From: an uncultured Candidatus Melainabacteria bacterium | GTDB taxonomy: Bacteria; Cyanobacteriota; Vampirovibrionia; Gastranaerophilales; Gastranaerophilaceae | Direction: 5' to 3' | Assembly (NCBI GenBank): GCA_934773085.1 | Contig: CAKVMU010000064.1 | Coordinates: 1 to 8,307, forward strand | Length of the DNA: 8,307 nt | Made by a program: the position numbers and the translations under genes | In this document: piece after piece, positions 1 to 6,033 of the stretch | Numbering within the stretch: position 1 is the stretch's first letter | Layout: each line of letters opens with the position of its first letter | The notes under the pieces: generated by a model | Told to the model about the DNA's origin: nothing | Database searches by the model: none | Seen by the model: the letters and a program-made list of their open reading frames with translations, nothing else

Positions 1-288
1 GTCGTACAGAATCCCGAGTTTTACTGAGTAGTCAATGTTTGTAGGATTTATGTTTTTAAGTATTGAATAAAGCATTAATGCATTGGTCATTTCTTCGGCA
101 TCTTTATTATCAGCTAGAAGAGCTTTGTTATAAGCATCAGTTGCTTTGCTTGCCAGATTCGGTTCGGACAATTTGCTGTAATCTATGGGGATGGAGTAGT
201 CTATGCCACCCCTAATGGCAGAATAAGCCGGAGCGGATAAGATAAATATCGTAGCAAATGTCAATAAAAATATAGAAGGTTGTCGCAT
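1..288 (-). CDS. Exported TPR-like protein, 5' part (cut by left window edge)
   Basis: Reading leftwards from ATG at 288-286, the frame is open for 96 codons to the window edge, so the C-terminus is missing. Residues 1-24 form a signal peptide: a short basic start (MRQPS), a hydrophobic core (IFLLTFATIFIL) and a small-residue end (SAPAYSA) with a likely signal peptidase I site near AYS/A. The mature part contains amphipathic helices. The stretch NALMLYSILKNINPTN followed by YSVKLGILYD has the spacing of a tetratricopeptide repeat, suggesting an exported protein-interaction protein; its function is unknown. It lies 47 nt downstream of the PHP gene on the same strand and could be cotranscribed with it, but it also has its own -10 immediately upstream. 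No clear Shine-Dalgarno precedes the ATG. Its first 14 codons are duplicated exactly at 2030-2072. The signal peptide is fairly certain, the TPR call moderate. Confidence 0.75.
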   Translation of the reverse strand, partial: MRQPSIFLLTFATIFILSAPAYSAIRGGIDYSIPIDYSKLSEPNLASKATDAYNKALLADNKDAEEMTNALMLYSILKNINPTNIDYSVKLGILYD

Positions 289-313
289 AAATTCGTCTTA
301 ATATTATATAATA
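246..313. repeat. 68-bp exact direct repeat, left copy
   Basis: Positions 246-313 are identical over 68 bp to 2030-2097, 1784 bp apart. Identity ends sharply at both sides (a245 versus g2029, t314 versus a2098). This copy contains the first 14 codons of the TPR-like gene plus 25 bp of its upstream promoter region. Together the two copies bracket the PHP gene. No transposase or recombinase lies between them, and 68 bp is far longer than an ordinary transposon target duplication. Confidence 0.97.
302..313. promoter_or_regulatory. Palindromic -10 element upstream of the TPR-like gene
   Basis: TATTATATAATA is a perfect palindrome and carries a consensus TATAAT on each strand (307-312 rightwards, 308-303 leftwards). 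Leftward use would start RNA near 297, only about 8 nt before the TPR-like ATG. Rightward use would run antisense into the 3' end of the PHP gene. No convincing -35 was found on either side, so activity rests on the -10 and the AT-rich surroundings. It lies wholly within the left copy of the 68-bp repeat. Confidence 0.5.
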
Positions 314-335
314 TAAGATTTTACAACTAAAAAAT

Positions 336-1922
336 TTATTTTGAAGCAAAAATGTCTTTTACGTGAGTATCCAAACCGCCGGTTTTTAACAGTCCATATT
401 TTTCACTAATCTTTTCTAACTTATTATGCAGATTTTCAATTTCGTTATAATATACGGCATAGTTATCTTCTGCATATACCGCTTTTTCTCCGCCCCAAGT
501 TTTAAAATCTTTATACAATATATCAAAGAAACGGAGTGTACTTTCGTCGTCTTTCAAATTTGCATACGGGAAAACAACTCCGGGGTGTGCGATTCCCATT
601 TGTCCATATTCTTTGTTAGCATAAAATTTTACCAGATTTTCAAAAGTATAAAATTCTGCAGGTAGAATTTTATACTCAGGTGCGGATTGCATTATTTTTT
701 CTTCCAATCTGTTCAAAGTTGGTATGATATCACTAGGAATATTTTTCAAGTGTTCATCAATAAATTTGTAGTTTGATTCTGGGATTTGAGATTTGATGTG
801 AGCCTTAATTGCTTCAAAATAATAATCATAATATTTCTGTCCTTTTGAGTAATCAGGGTCTTTCTTAATTATATTAATCGGGGTGCAGAAATCCATGTTT
901 ATGTTTTTTGATTTCAGATATTTTGTTAATTCTTTGTTTTTCTCAACAGCGGCAGAATAAATCAATCTGAATTGCATATAATCTTTGTGGTAGTATCCTA
1001 CAGATTTAATTCCGCAACCGATAGCCGGAACCATTTTTGACAGTTCTTTGTAATTATAATTCACTCCAAATGAGTCTAAAATTGAGGCAAATTCTGTGTT
1101 TGCAGTATGCAAAACTTTTTCAATATTTTGTTTATTAATATTGATTTTTTGTTGAATTAAATTATTAAGTTCTTTATCAAAAGGGTTTATTCCATAGGTA
1201 ATCATATGTACTTGCACAGGTCCTTTAAGCAAGTTTGGAGATTCTGCAAGCGCAGAATTTTCTATCCCTAATATCAAGCGCAAATTCTTATATTTTTCAG
1301 GATTATTTTTTATTATTTTAACAGCTTCTTTGCATCCTTCTAATGTATCGTGGTCGGTTATTGCAAGATAAAACGGATTATCTTTGCCAAGTTTTGCAAC
1401 TCGCTCGTCCCCATACTTTGCGCCTTGCTCCAATAACTCTGCTATAGTTAATTTACCGTCTGAATAGATTGTATGAGTATGCAAATTTGCTAAAAATTTT
1501 CCGCTTTTTACATTTTCTTTCTCTGGGAAAAACACTTCTTTGTTTGCTCTATAGGTCTTTATCCCTGGGAGAAAATCTTCCTTTTTGGCGGTTTTCATAA
1601 TAGCTTTTAATTCTTCGCAACCAATGATTGAACGTAGCTGTTTATGTTCATTTTCTGGTAAATTCATATCTCTGAGTAATGATTTGCGGTATTCAATATC
1701 GACAGGGTATTTAACTTTTTTGTGCTTCAGAGCTATTGCACAGCCACTAATAACTGCCAAACCGAGAATAGCGGATGTGCAATATAAACCGGTCTTTTTA
1801 TTTTCTTTAGTTTTCGATGAGTCAGAAGATGTAAAATTAACATAATAATTCGGGTTTGTTTTGCGCAACGCATTATGCGAATTTTTTGGTATCATCAAAT
1901 TTGAACCTACAGGTAAAATCAT
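336..1922 (-). CDS. Membrane-anchored PHP-domain metal-dependent phosphoesterase
   Basis: The protein has 528 residues starting at ATG 1922-1920. That start has GAGGTG about 9 nt upstream and a promoter whose -10 covers the alternative GTG at 1946, so the longer form is unlikely. A short polar N-terminus is followed by one membrane segment at about 45-65 (GLYCTSAILGLAVISGCAIAL, then KHKK), predicting an anchored protein. The PHP metal-site motifs occur in order: HTH (H148, H150) with YSDG, TDHD (D190, H191), GIEN (E221), VHMITYG (H239), AHP (H446) and GLDTH (D518, H520). All expected metal ligands are present, so it is probably an active hydrolase. The family includes nucleoside-phosphate phosphatases and 5'-3' exonucleases of the YciV/RNase AM type; the substrate here is unknown. 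About 200 mostly helical residues separate H239 from H446, longer than in typical small PHP proteins. The gene is flanked by the 68-bp direct repeats, suggesting it was inserted beside the nuo operon. Confidence 0.88.
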   Translation of the reverse strand: MILPVGSNLMIPKNSHNALRKTNPNYYVNFTSSDSSKTKENKKTGLYCTSAILGLAVISGCAIALKHKKVKYPVDIEYRKSLLRDMNLPENEHKQLRSIIGCEELKAIMKTAKKEDFLPGIKTYRANKEVFFPEKENVKSGKFLANLHTHTIYSDGKLTIAELLEQGAKYGDERVAKLGKDNPFYLAITDHDTLEGCKEAVKIIKNNPEKYKNLRLILGIENSALAESPNLLKGPVQVHMITYGINPFDKELNNLIQQKININKQNIEKVLHTANTEFASILDSFGVNYNYKELSKMVPAIGCGIKSVGYYHKDYMQFRLIYSAAVEKNKELTKYLKSKNINMDFCTPINIIKKDPDYSKGQKYYDYYFEAIKAHIKSQIPESNYKFIDEHLKNIPSDIIPTLNRLEEKIMQSAPEYKILPAEFYTFENLVKFYANKEYGQMGIAHPGVVFPYANLKDDESTLRFFDILYKDFKTWGGEKAVYAEDNYAVYYNEIENLHNKLEKISEKYGLLKTGGLDTHVKDIFASK

Positions 1923-1946
1923 AAATACACACACCTCACACTGCAC

Positions 1947-1975
1947 ATTTTACATTGAAAATTCTAACTTTGCAA
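1947..1975 (-). promoter_or_regulatory. Sigma-70-type promoter of the PHP gene
   Basis: On the minus strand, TTGCAA (1975-1970) is followed by a 17-bp spacer and then TAAAAT (1952-1947), close to the TTGACA-17-TATAAT consensus. Transcription would start near 1940, just before GAGGTG and the ATG at 1922. The placement supports ATG 1922 over the upstream GTG at 1946. It lies outside the repeat, so the PHP gene would have arrived with its own promoter. Confidence 0.6.
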
Positions 1976-2021
1976 GCGAATTCTATGTCATATAGATTTA
2001 TTTCAAAATAATTGTTGTCGT

Positions 2022-2072
2022 TTATAGGGATATCGTAGCAAATGTCAATAAAAATATAGAAGGTTGTCGCAT
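2022..2072 (-). pseudogene. 16-codon 5' remnant of the TPR-like gene
   Basis: ATG at 2072-2070 opens a frame whose first 14 codons (MRQPSIFLLTFATI) are identical at DNA level to the start of the gene at 1-288. Beyond the repeat boundary it reads Ser-Leu-stop (TAA, 2024-2022). It keeps the start codon, the upstream -10 and half of the signal peptide, so it looks like a severed 5' end rather than a gene. If the palindromic -10 fires leftwards, a 16-residue hydrophobic peptide could still be made; a role for it is speculation. Confidence 0.8.
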
Positions 2073-2097
2073 AAATTCGTCTTAATATTATATAATA
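2030..2097. repeat. 68-bp exact direct repeat, right copy
   Basis: Identical to 246-313 and in the same orientation. It contains the severed 14-codon start of the TPR-like gene and, towards nuoA, the palindromic -10. Because it joins TPR-gene sequence to the nuo leader, it looks like the original junction between two divergent transcription units. Recombination between the copies would remove 1784 bp, including the whole PHP gene, and restore that junction with an intact TPR-like gene. Confidence 0.97.
2086..2097 (+). promoter_or_regulatory. Palindromic -10, likely nuo operon promoter
   Basis: TATTATATAATA gives a consensus TATAAT at 2091-2096 facing nuoA and another facing left towards the stub. 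Rightward RNA would start near 2103 and leave a leader of about 50 nt before nuoA. The best upstream -35 candidate, TTGTCG at 2064-2069, has a 21-bp spacer, which is poor. This is the only consensus -10 I noticed upstream of nuoA. No operator or riboswitch fold was recognised in the leader. Confidence 0.5.
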
Positions 2098-2137
2098 ATC
2101 TATTGTATCAAAAAAGTTTTTAATGGAAAATATCAAA

Positions 2138-2144
2138 AAGGGGG
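2138..2144 (+). promoter_or_regulatory. Ribosome binding site of nuoA
   Basis: AAGGGGG ends 7 nt before TTG at 2152. It is the only purine-rich Shine-Dalgarno-like stretch near the start and supports the non-ATG start. The next in-frame ATG, at about 2210, would delete most of the first membrane helix. Confidence 0.6.
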
Positions 2145-2151
2145 CAACCTA

Positions 2152-2505
2152 TTGAAAGAACTTGTTTGTTTAGCAATATTCACAGTGCTTTCGGCACTAT
2201 TAGCAATAGCGATGATTGTAGCTGGATTTGTTTGCCAATACAAGCAATCTTCTTCTGTTAAAGAATCAACTTATGAGTGCGGAATACTGCCTTTTGGGGA
2301 TGCAAAAATTAAGTTTGATATAAAGTATTTTAATTATGCAATTTTGTTCCTAATTTTTGATATTGAAACGATATTTTTGTATCCGTTTGCGGTCTCACTG
2401 AATGCTCTTGGGTTATTTGCTGTTGCGGAGGCATTCATTTTTGTGGGAATTTTGTTGTTAGGATTATATTATGCAATCAATAAAAAAATGTTGAGGTGGA
2501 TTTGA
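2152..2505 (+). CDS. nuoA: NADH-quinone oxidoreductase subunit A
   Basis: Small membrane subunit of complex I (ND3/NdhC family) next to the quinone-binding cavity, linking the peripheral arm to the proton-pumping arm. The 117 residues match the family's usual length. Three hydrophobic helices lie at about 4-28, 60-83 and 87-108. The signature loop has YECG (41-44) and [10 protein letters not shown] (47-56); C43 corresponds to the loop cysteine of mitochondrial ND3. The second helix holds the acidic FDIE (69-72), followed by FLYPFAV, close to cyanobacterial NdhC. The start is TTG. It is the first gene of the operon, and its TGA overlaps the nuoB ATG by one base (TGATG), suggesting translational coupling. 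Confidence 0.95.
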   Translation: MKELVCLAIFTVLSALLAIAMIVAGFVCQYKQSSSVKESTYECGILPFGDAKIKFDIKYFNYAILFLIFDIETIFLYPFAVSLNALGLFAVAEAFIFVGILLLGLYYAINKKMLRWI

Positions 2506-3056
2506 TGAATGTTATTGTAACTTCTATTGATTTCATACTTAACTGGAGTAGGGCAAATTCCTTATGGCCGCTTACTTTTGCAACATCTTGTTGCGGGATA
2601 GAAATGATGCAAACTGTTGCATCAAACAATGACATTGCACGTTTTGGCTCAGAAGTTTTTCGTGGTTCGCCAAGGCAGGCTGATTTATTGATTTGCGCAG
2701 GAACGATTACTCATAAAATGGCGCCGGCGCTTTTACGCTTGTATGAACAGATGCCGGAGCCAAAATATGTGATTGCTATGGGTGCGTGTACTTGTGGCGG
2801 AGGAATGTTCGCCAAGACATCTTATTCAGTGGTAAAGGGAATTGACAGAATTATTCCGGTGGATATTTACCTTCCGATGTGTCCGCCCAAGCCGGAATCG
2901 CTGTTGGATGCAATAAGAAAACTTCAACTTAAAATAAAAACAGAATCAATTGTGGACAGAAAAAAATTTATGGCGGCTCATAATTCCAAACTAAAGGAGA
3001 GCTGCGGAATTCTTATTAATAATGAGCTTGAAGTCACAAAGCTCGGAGTGGAATAA
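2505..3056 (+). CDS. nuoB: NADH-quinone oxidoreductase subunit B
   Basis: Peripheral-arm subunit (PSST/NdhK family) carrying the terminal [4Fe-4S] cluster N2, which passes electrons to quinone at the NuoB-NuoD interface. The 183-residue form starts at ATG 2505, with GAGGTGG (2493-2499) five bases upstream; an upstream in-frame GTG at 2496 falls inside that site. The ligands are visible: adjacent C29-C30 (SCCGIEMM), C95 ([10 protein letters not shown]) and C126 (PMCPPKPE). [17 protein letters not shown] (46-62) is the conserved loop before the core fold, and IPVDIYLP (117-124) is very like NdhK. An extra cysteine, C97, sits two residues after ligand C95. The C-terminal 30 or so residues are poorly conserved. 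A 21-nt gap separates it from nuoC. Confidence 0.96.
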   Translation: MNVIVTSIDFILNWSRANSLWPLTFATSCCGIEMMQTVASNNDIARFGSEVFRGSPRQADLLICAGTITHKMAPALLRLYEQMPEPKYVIAMGACTCGGGMFAKTSYSVVKGIDRIIPVDIYLPMCPPKPESLLDAIRKLQLKIKTESIVDRKKFMAAHNSKLKESCGILINNELEVTKLGVE

Positions 3057-3077
3057 CTTAAACGAAAGCAGGTGAAT

Positions 3078-3500
3078 ATGAATATAATTGAATTTAAGGA
3101 TATATTCAGAGATTGTGAAATGACCGGAAGTAAGATTCTGGTTAAGACAAGCATTGCAAAAGTTCTTGATTTCGTTCGTAAAAATTACAGATACGATATG
3201 CTTAAAGAAATCATAGCGACTCAACTTGAGAATGGTATGTTTGAACTTACTTATCGACTTTTTTCTATTGAGGATGGAGAAGATGTATTAATTTCCATCA
3301 TCGTCGGAGATGAGGCAGAAAGTGTATCAAAGATTTTTGATTCAGCAGTTGTCGATGAGAAAGAAATCTATGATTTGTTCGGCATAAAATTTTTGGGAAA
3401 CGATGAATTAAAGCGTCTTTACATGCCTGAAAGTTGGGAAGGGCATCCTCTAAGAAAGGATTACAAAGAGTCTGATGAAAGGCTAAGTTGGAATGAGTAA
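3078..3500 (+). CDS. nuoC: NADH-quinone oxidoreductase subunit C
   Basis: The 30-kDa peripheral-arm subunit (NdhJ family); it binds no cofactor and braces NuoD and NuoB. ATG 3078 is preferred over GTG 3072 because AGGTGA (3070-3075) lies at the right place for the ATG and overlaps the GTG. The 140-residue product is short for the family, but the diagnostic C-terminus is complete: EKEIYDLFGIKF (about 95-106), RLYMPESW and GHPLRKDY (about 122-129). It is a separate gene, not fused to nuoD as in E. coli. Its last 8 nt overlap the start of nuoD. Confidence 0.94.
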   Translation: MNIIEFKDIFRDCEMTGSKILVKTSIAKVLDFVRKNYRYDMLKEIIATQLENGMFELTYRLFSIEDGEDVLISIIVGDEAESVSKIFDSAVVDEKEIYDLFGIKFLGNDELKRLYMPESWEGHPLRKDYKESDERLSWNE

Positions 3501-4575
3501 ACTCAAGCTTAATCTGGGGCCTCAACATCCGTCAACACACGGGGTTTTGAGGCTTATACTTGAACTTGAAGGAGAAAAAATAACCTCTTGTGAGCCGGAC
3601 GTAGGCTATCTTCACAGAGGGATGGAGAAAATGGCTGAAAAACTCAGCTATATACAATATCTTCCGCTTGTGGACAGAATCGATTATTTGGCAGGTTTTT
3701 TCTATTCAGAGTTACTTTGTAGAAATGTTGAAAAAGCCTTCGGTGTGGAGCTTGCACCAAGGGTAAAAAACATTCGTCTGCTCATGCTCGAACTAAACAG
3801 AATCGCATCTCACCTGTTATGGATAGGTGCGTTTTTAATGGATTTGGGTGCAGTTTCACCGTTTTTCTATGCGTTCAGAGAACGTGAACTTATTCTTGAA
3901 TACTTTGAAAAAATTACAGGTCAAAGAATGATGAATAATTATTTTGTATTTGGCGGAGTAAGAAGGGATATTTTTGATTTGGAAGATGCAGAAAAAATCC
4001 TTAACATACTTCCTGAAAAAGTGGATGATTATGAGAGAATAATTACTGAAAATCCTATTTTTAAAGACAGAACTGTGGGTAAGGGAATTCTTGAACCCGA
4101 TTTGGCAATTAATGACGGAATTACCGGTGTGAATCTTCGTGCAAGCGGTGTGAAACTTGATTTTAGAAAGGGAGATTATTTATATCAAGACATTGAGTTT
4201 TCTCCGGTTGTTCTTGATGGTAAGGATTCTTGGAGCAGGTACAAGGCAAGAGTTTTGGAAATTCGGGAAAGTATAAAAATTGCACGTCAGGCGATTGAAA
4301 AAATTAAGGAAACTCTTTTTGAACAAAAATTAATCAATCCGATTAATTTAAAACTTCCGGAAGGTGAATTTGAAAGTGAAATAGAAGCACCGAGGGGGCT
4401 TGCGTGCTGTTACATAAAATCGACCGGTGATAAATCTCCATATCGTTTGAAATGGAGAACGGGTTCGTATTATTCAGTGAATTTGCTCCGAAAAATACTT
4501 GTCGGAACTTATCTTAATGATGCTATCGCAATCAGTGGTTCTCTTGATATAATTTTACCGGAGGTAGACAAGTAG
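3493..4575 (+). CDS. nuoD: NADH-quinone oxidoreductase subunit D
   Basis: The 49-kDa subunit (NdhH family), which forms the quinone-reduction pocket with NuoB. The 360 residues are slightly shorter than usual. The signature GPQHPSTHG (9-17) includes H16, and VDRIDY (60-65) ends in Y65; these fit the quinone-headgroup His and Tyr of characterised enzymes by their 49-residue spacing. CEPDVGYLHRGMEKMAEK (33-50), LNRIASHLLW (101-110), FRERELILEYFE and RMMNNYF are very like NdhH. The CxxC pairs that bind NiFe in related hydrogenases are absent, so it is a quinone-type subunit. ATG 3493 lies within the end of nuoC, with AAAGG about 10 nt upstream. Its TAG overlaps the nuoH GTG by one base, leaving no room for nuoE, nuoF or nuoG here. 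Confidence 0.96.
   Translation: MSKLKLNLGPQHPSTHGVLRLILELEGEKITSCEPDVGYLHRGMEKMAEKLSYIQYLPLVDRIDYLAGFFYSELLCRNVEKAFGVELAPRVKNIRLLMLELNRIASHLLWIGAFLMDLGAVSPFFYAFRERELILEYFEKITGQRMMNNYFVFGGVRRDIFDLEDAEKILNILPEKVDDYERIITENPIFKDRTVGKGILEPDLAINDGITGVNLRASGVKLDFRKGDYLYQDIEFSPVVLDGKDSWSRYKARVLEIRESIKIARQAIEKIKETLFEQKLINPINLKLPEGEFESEIEAPRGLACCYIKSTGDKSPYRLKWRTGSYYSVNLLRKILVGTYLNDAIAISGSLDIILPEVDK
4560..4565 (+). promoter_or_regulatory. Ribosome binding site fixing the nuoH GTG start
   Basis: GGAGGT near the end of nuoD lies 9 nt before GTG 4575. No ATG is nearby in frame, so this strong site fixes the non-ATG start and suggests coupling of nuoH translation to nuoD. Confidence 0.6.
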
Positions 4576-5672
4576 TGAATTATTTGTATTTTCTATACAT
4601 AGAATTCCTTGCAAAACATAATATCCCACAAATATTCGGGGATATAACTTTTTATGTTATACCTCTTTGTATTATTTTCGCAGTGTTACTGGTTATAATT
4701 CTTGCGTTAGTTTTGATTGAGAGAAAACTTCTTGGATTTTTTACTCAAAGGAAAGGACCAAACAGAGTCGGATTTTGGGGGGTATTACAAACAGTTGCGG
4801 ATGCATTGAAATTGTTGTGTAAGGAAAACGTCACTCCCAAAGGTGCGGATAGAGTTTTGTTCAACCTTGCGCCGATTTTAATATTTGTGCCTGTAATGAT
4901 TGCATTGGGGCTAATTCCATACAGTGCTGAGTTTACGTTCATGAATTTTCAAACCAATCTTTTGATATTCATAATAATTGGTACTTTTCCCGTTTTGTGT
5001 ATTCTTCTTGCAGGTTGGGCAAGCAATAATAAATATTCGCTGTTCGGCGCAATGAGAAATATTTCGCAAATCCTTGCGTATGAACTTCCTGTTGCATTTA
5101 CAGCTTTGTCAATAATGGTGTTGGCATCTTCTATGAATTTAACCCAAATTACACTTGCGCAAAGCAGCAAATGGGGGATGTTCGGATGGTTTGCAATTCC
5201 TTGTTTTATCGGTTTTGTGATAATGTTTATCTGCACTCTTGCGGAGCTTAATCGTTGCCCGTTTGATTTACCGGAAGCGGAAAGTGAGTTGATTTGCGGG
5301 TATAATACGGAATATTCCGGCATGAGATTTGCAATGTTTTACCTAAGTGAGTATGCTATGTTGTTTGCAAATGCTCTGTTGCTCTCAATTCTTTTTCTTG
5401 GCGGGTATCTTTCACCTTTTGGAAAATATTTGAGTGTGATTATTTTTCCGGAAAATATTAGTGGGATAATGATATATTTTGAACAAGCTTTTTGGCTCTT
5501 TGCAAAATCATTCGTCTTGATATTTATTGTAATATGGATTCGTGCAACACTCCCTAGAATGGCTGCGTTTGATCTTTTGAAATTCTCGTGGACAGTTTTG
5601 CTTCCGGTTTCAATATTGAATTTGTTTTTGATGATAATAATCAAGTATATTGCAGGAGGTGTTTGTGTTTAA
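4575..5672 (+). CDS. nuoH: NADH-quinone oxidoreductase subunit H
   Basis: Membrane subunit (ND1/NdhA family) forming the entrance tunnel for quinone and the start of the proton path. The 365 residues have about eight membrane helices, a normal size. Diagnostic segments in order: VLIERKLLGFFTQRKGPNRV (46-65), LQTVADALKLLCKE (71-84), GAMRNISQILAYELP (158-172), then the quinone-cavity loop AELNRCPFDLPEAESEL (223-239) with GYNTEYSGMRFAMF (242-255). The C-terminal WIRATLPRMAAFDLLKFSW (321-339) and LLPVSILNL close the family pattern. The conserved acidic residues E170, E224, E235 and E237 are present. The start is GTG, one base overlapping nuoD; its last 8 nt overlap nuoI. Confidence 0.96.
   Translation: MNYLYFLYIEFLAKHNIPQIFGDITFYVIPLCIIFAVLLVIILALVLIERKLLGFFTQRKGPNRVGFWGVLQTVADALKLLCKENVTPKGADRVLFNLAPILIFVPVMIALGLIPYSAEFTFMNFQTNLLIFIIIGTFPVLCILLAGWASNNKYSLFGAMRNISQILAYELPVAFTALSIMVLASSMNLTQITLAQSSKWGMFGWFAIPCFIGFVIMFICTLAELNRCPFDLPEAESELICGYNTEYSGMRFAMFYLSEYAMLFANALLLSILFLGGYLSPFGKYLSVIIFPENISGIMIYFEQAFWLFAKSFVLIFIVIWIRATLPRMAAFDLLKFSWTVLLPVSILNLFLMIIIKYIAGGVCV
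5654..5661 (+). promoter_or_regulatory. Ribosome binding site fixing the nuoI GTG start
   Basis: AGGAGGTG, a near-perfect anti-16S match, lies 3 nt before GTG 5665 and within the last codons of nuoH. An in-frame TTG at 5650 precedes it and cannot be served by it, so GTG 5665 is preferred. Confidence 0.7.
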
Positions 5673-6033
5673 GAAAATTAGGTACATTCTCCTTAGCATG
5701 AATACGGTTTTTAAACATCTTTTCAGGCGTCCGGTAACCTTGGAATATCCTGAAAAAAAGAAAGAACCGCCGGAAAATTTCCGTGGAAAACCGGTCGTTG
5801 AAAATTGCATAAAATGCGGCACTTGCTTGAGAGTTTGTCCGACAGGTGCAATCGGGTTTGAAGACGGGGCTATTGTAATAGATTTGAAGAAATGTATATT
5901 TTGCGGAAATTGTGCTTATTACTGCCCTGGGGGTGCAATCAGGATGAGCGAAGAATACGAGCTTGCAACAGATAACGTTGAGGATTTAAAATTGAAGACA
6001 GAGTGTAACGGACAAAGGAGCAATCATACATGA
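5665..6033 (+). CDS. nuoI: NADH-quinone oxidoreductase subunit I, 2x[4Fe-4S] ferredoxin-like
   Basis: Peripheral-arm subunit (TYKY/NdhI family) carrying clusters N6a and N6b, which deliver electrons to N2 in NuoB. The 122-residue product starts at GTG 5665. An amphipathic N-terminal helix (about 5-20) and RPVTLEYPEKKKEPPENFRG (22-41) are typical of the family. Two complete CxxCxxCxxxCP motifs follow: C48, C51, C54, C58 and C77, C80, C83, C87. Only 18 residues separate the two motifs, about ten fewer than I recall for E. coli NuoI, giving a compact domain like the ferredoxin subunits of energy-converting group 4 hydrogenases (EchF/MbhN type). The genomic place between nuoH and nuoJ still makes it NuoI. 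Its TGA overlaps the nuoJ ATG (ATGA). Confidence 0.94.
   Translation: MFKKIRYILLSMNTVFKHLFRRPVTLEYPEKKKEPPENFRGKPVVENCIKCGTCLRVCPTGAIGFEDGAIVIDLKKCIFCGNCAYYCPGGAIRMSEEYELATDNVEDLKLKTECNGQRSNHT

Noticed and set aside
426..1845. Rightward frames opposite the PHP gene
   Set aside because: They are antisense to a protein with complete PHP motifs, and have no ribosome sites or recognisable domains.
1923..1946. Eight-codon N-terminal extension of the PHP protein from GTG 1946
   Set aside because: The GTG touches the -10 TAAAAT (1952-1947) and lies upstream of the predicted transcription start, while GAGGTG serves ATG 1922.
314..2029. Terminal inverted repeats of a transposon around the PHP segment
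   Set aside because: The ends share only TATAA and ACAAC at unequal spacing, which is expected by chance at this base composition. There is no transposase, and the flanking duplication is 68 bp.
1936..2136. 66-codon leftward frame upstream of the PHP gene
   Set aside because: It runs through both promoters and the repeat, has no family features, and is in a different frame from the TPR stub; it is chance in AT-rich DNA.
2098..2151. Riboswitch or attenuator in the nuo leader
   Set aside because: The leader is about 50 nt and AT-rich, and no stable stem or terminator-like hairpin could be drawn.
2991..5822. Leftward frames opposite nuoB to nuoI
   Set aside because: They are antisense shadows of well-conserved complex I genes with no domain features.
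3493..6033. The cluster as a membrane-bound NiFe hydrogenase (Ech/Mbh type)
   Set aside because: NuoD lacks the NiFe-binding CxxC pairs and has the quinone-site GPQHPSTHG; nuoA, nuoC, nuoJ and nuoK are present as in complex I.
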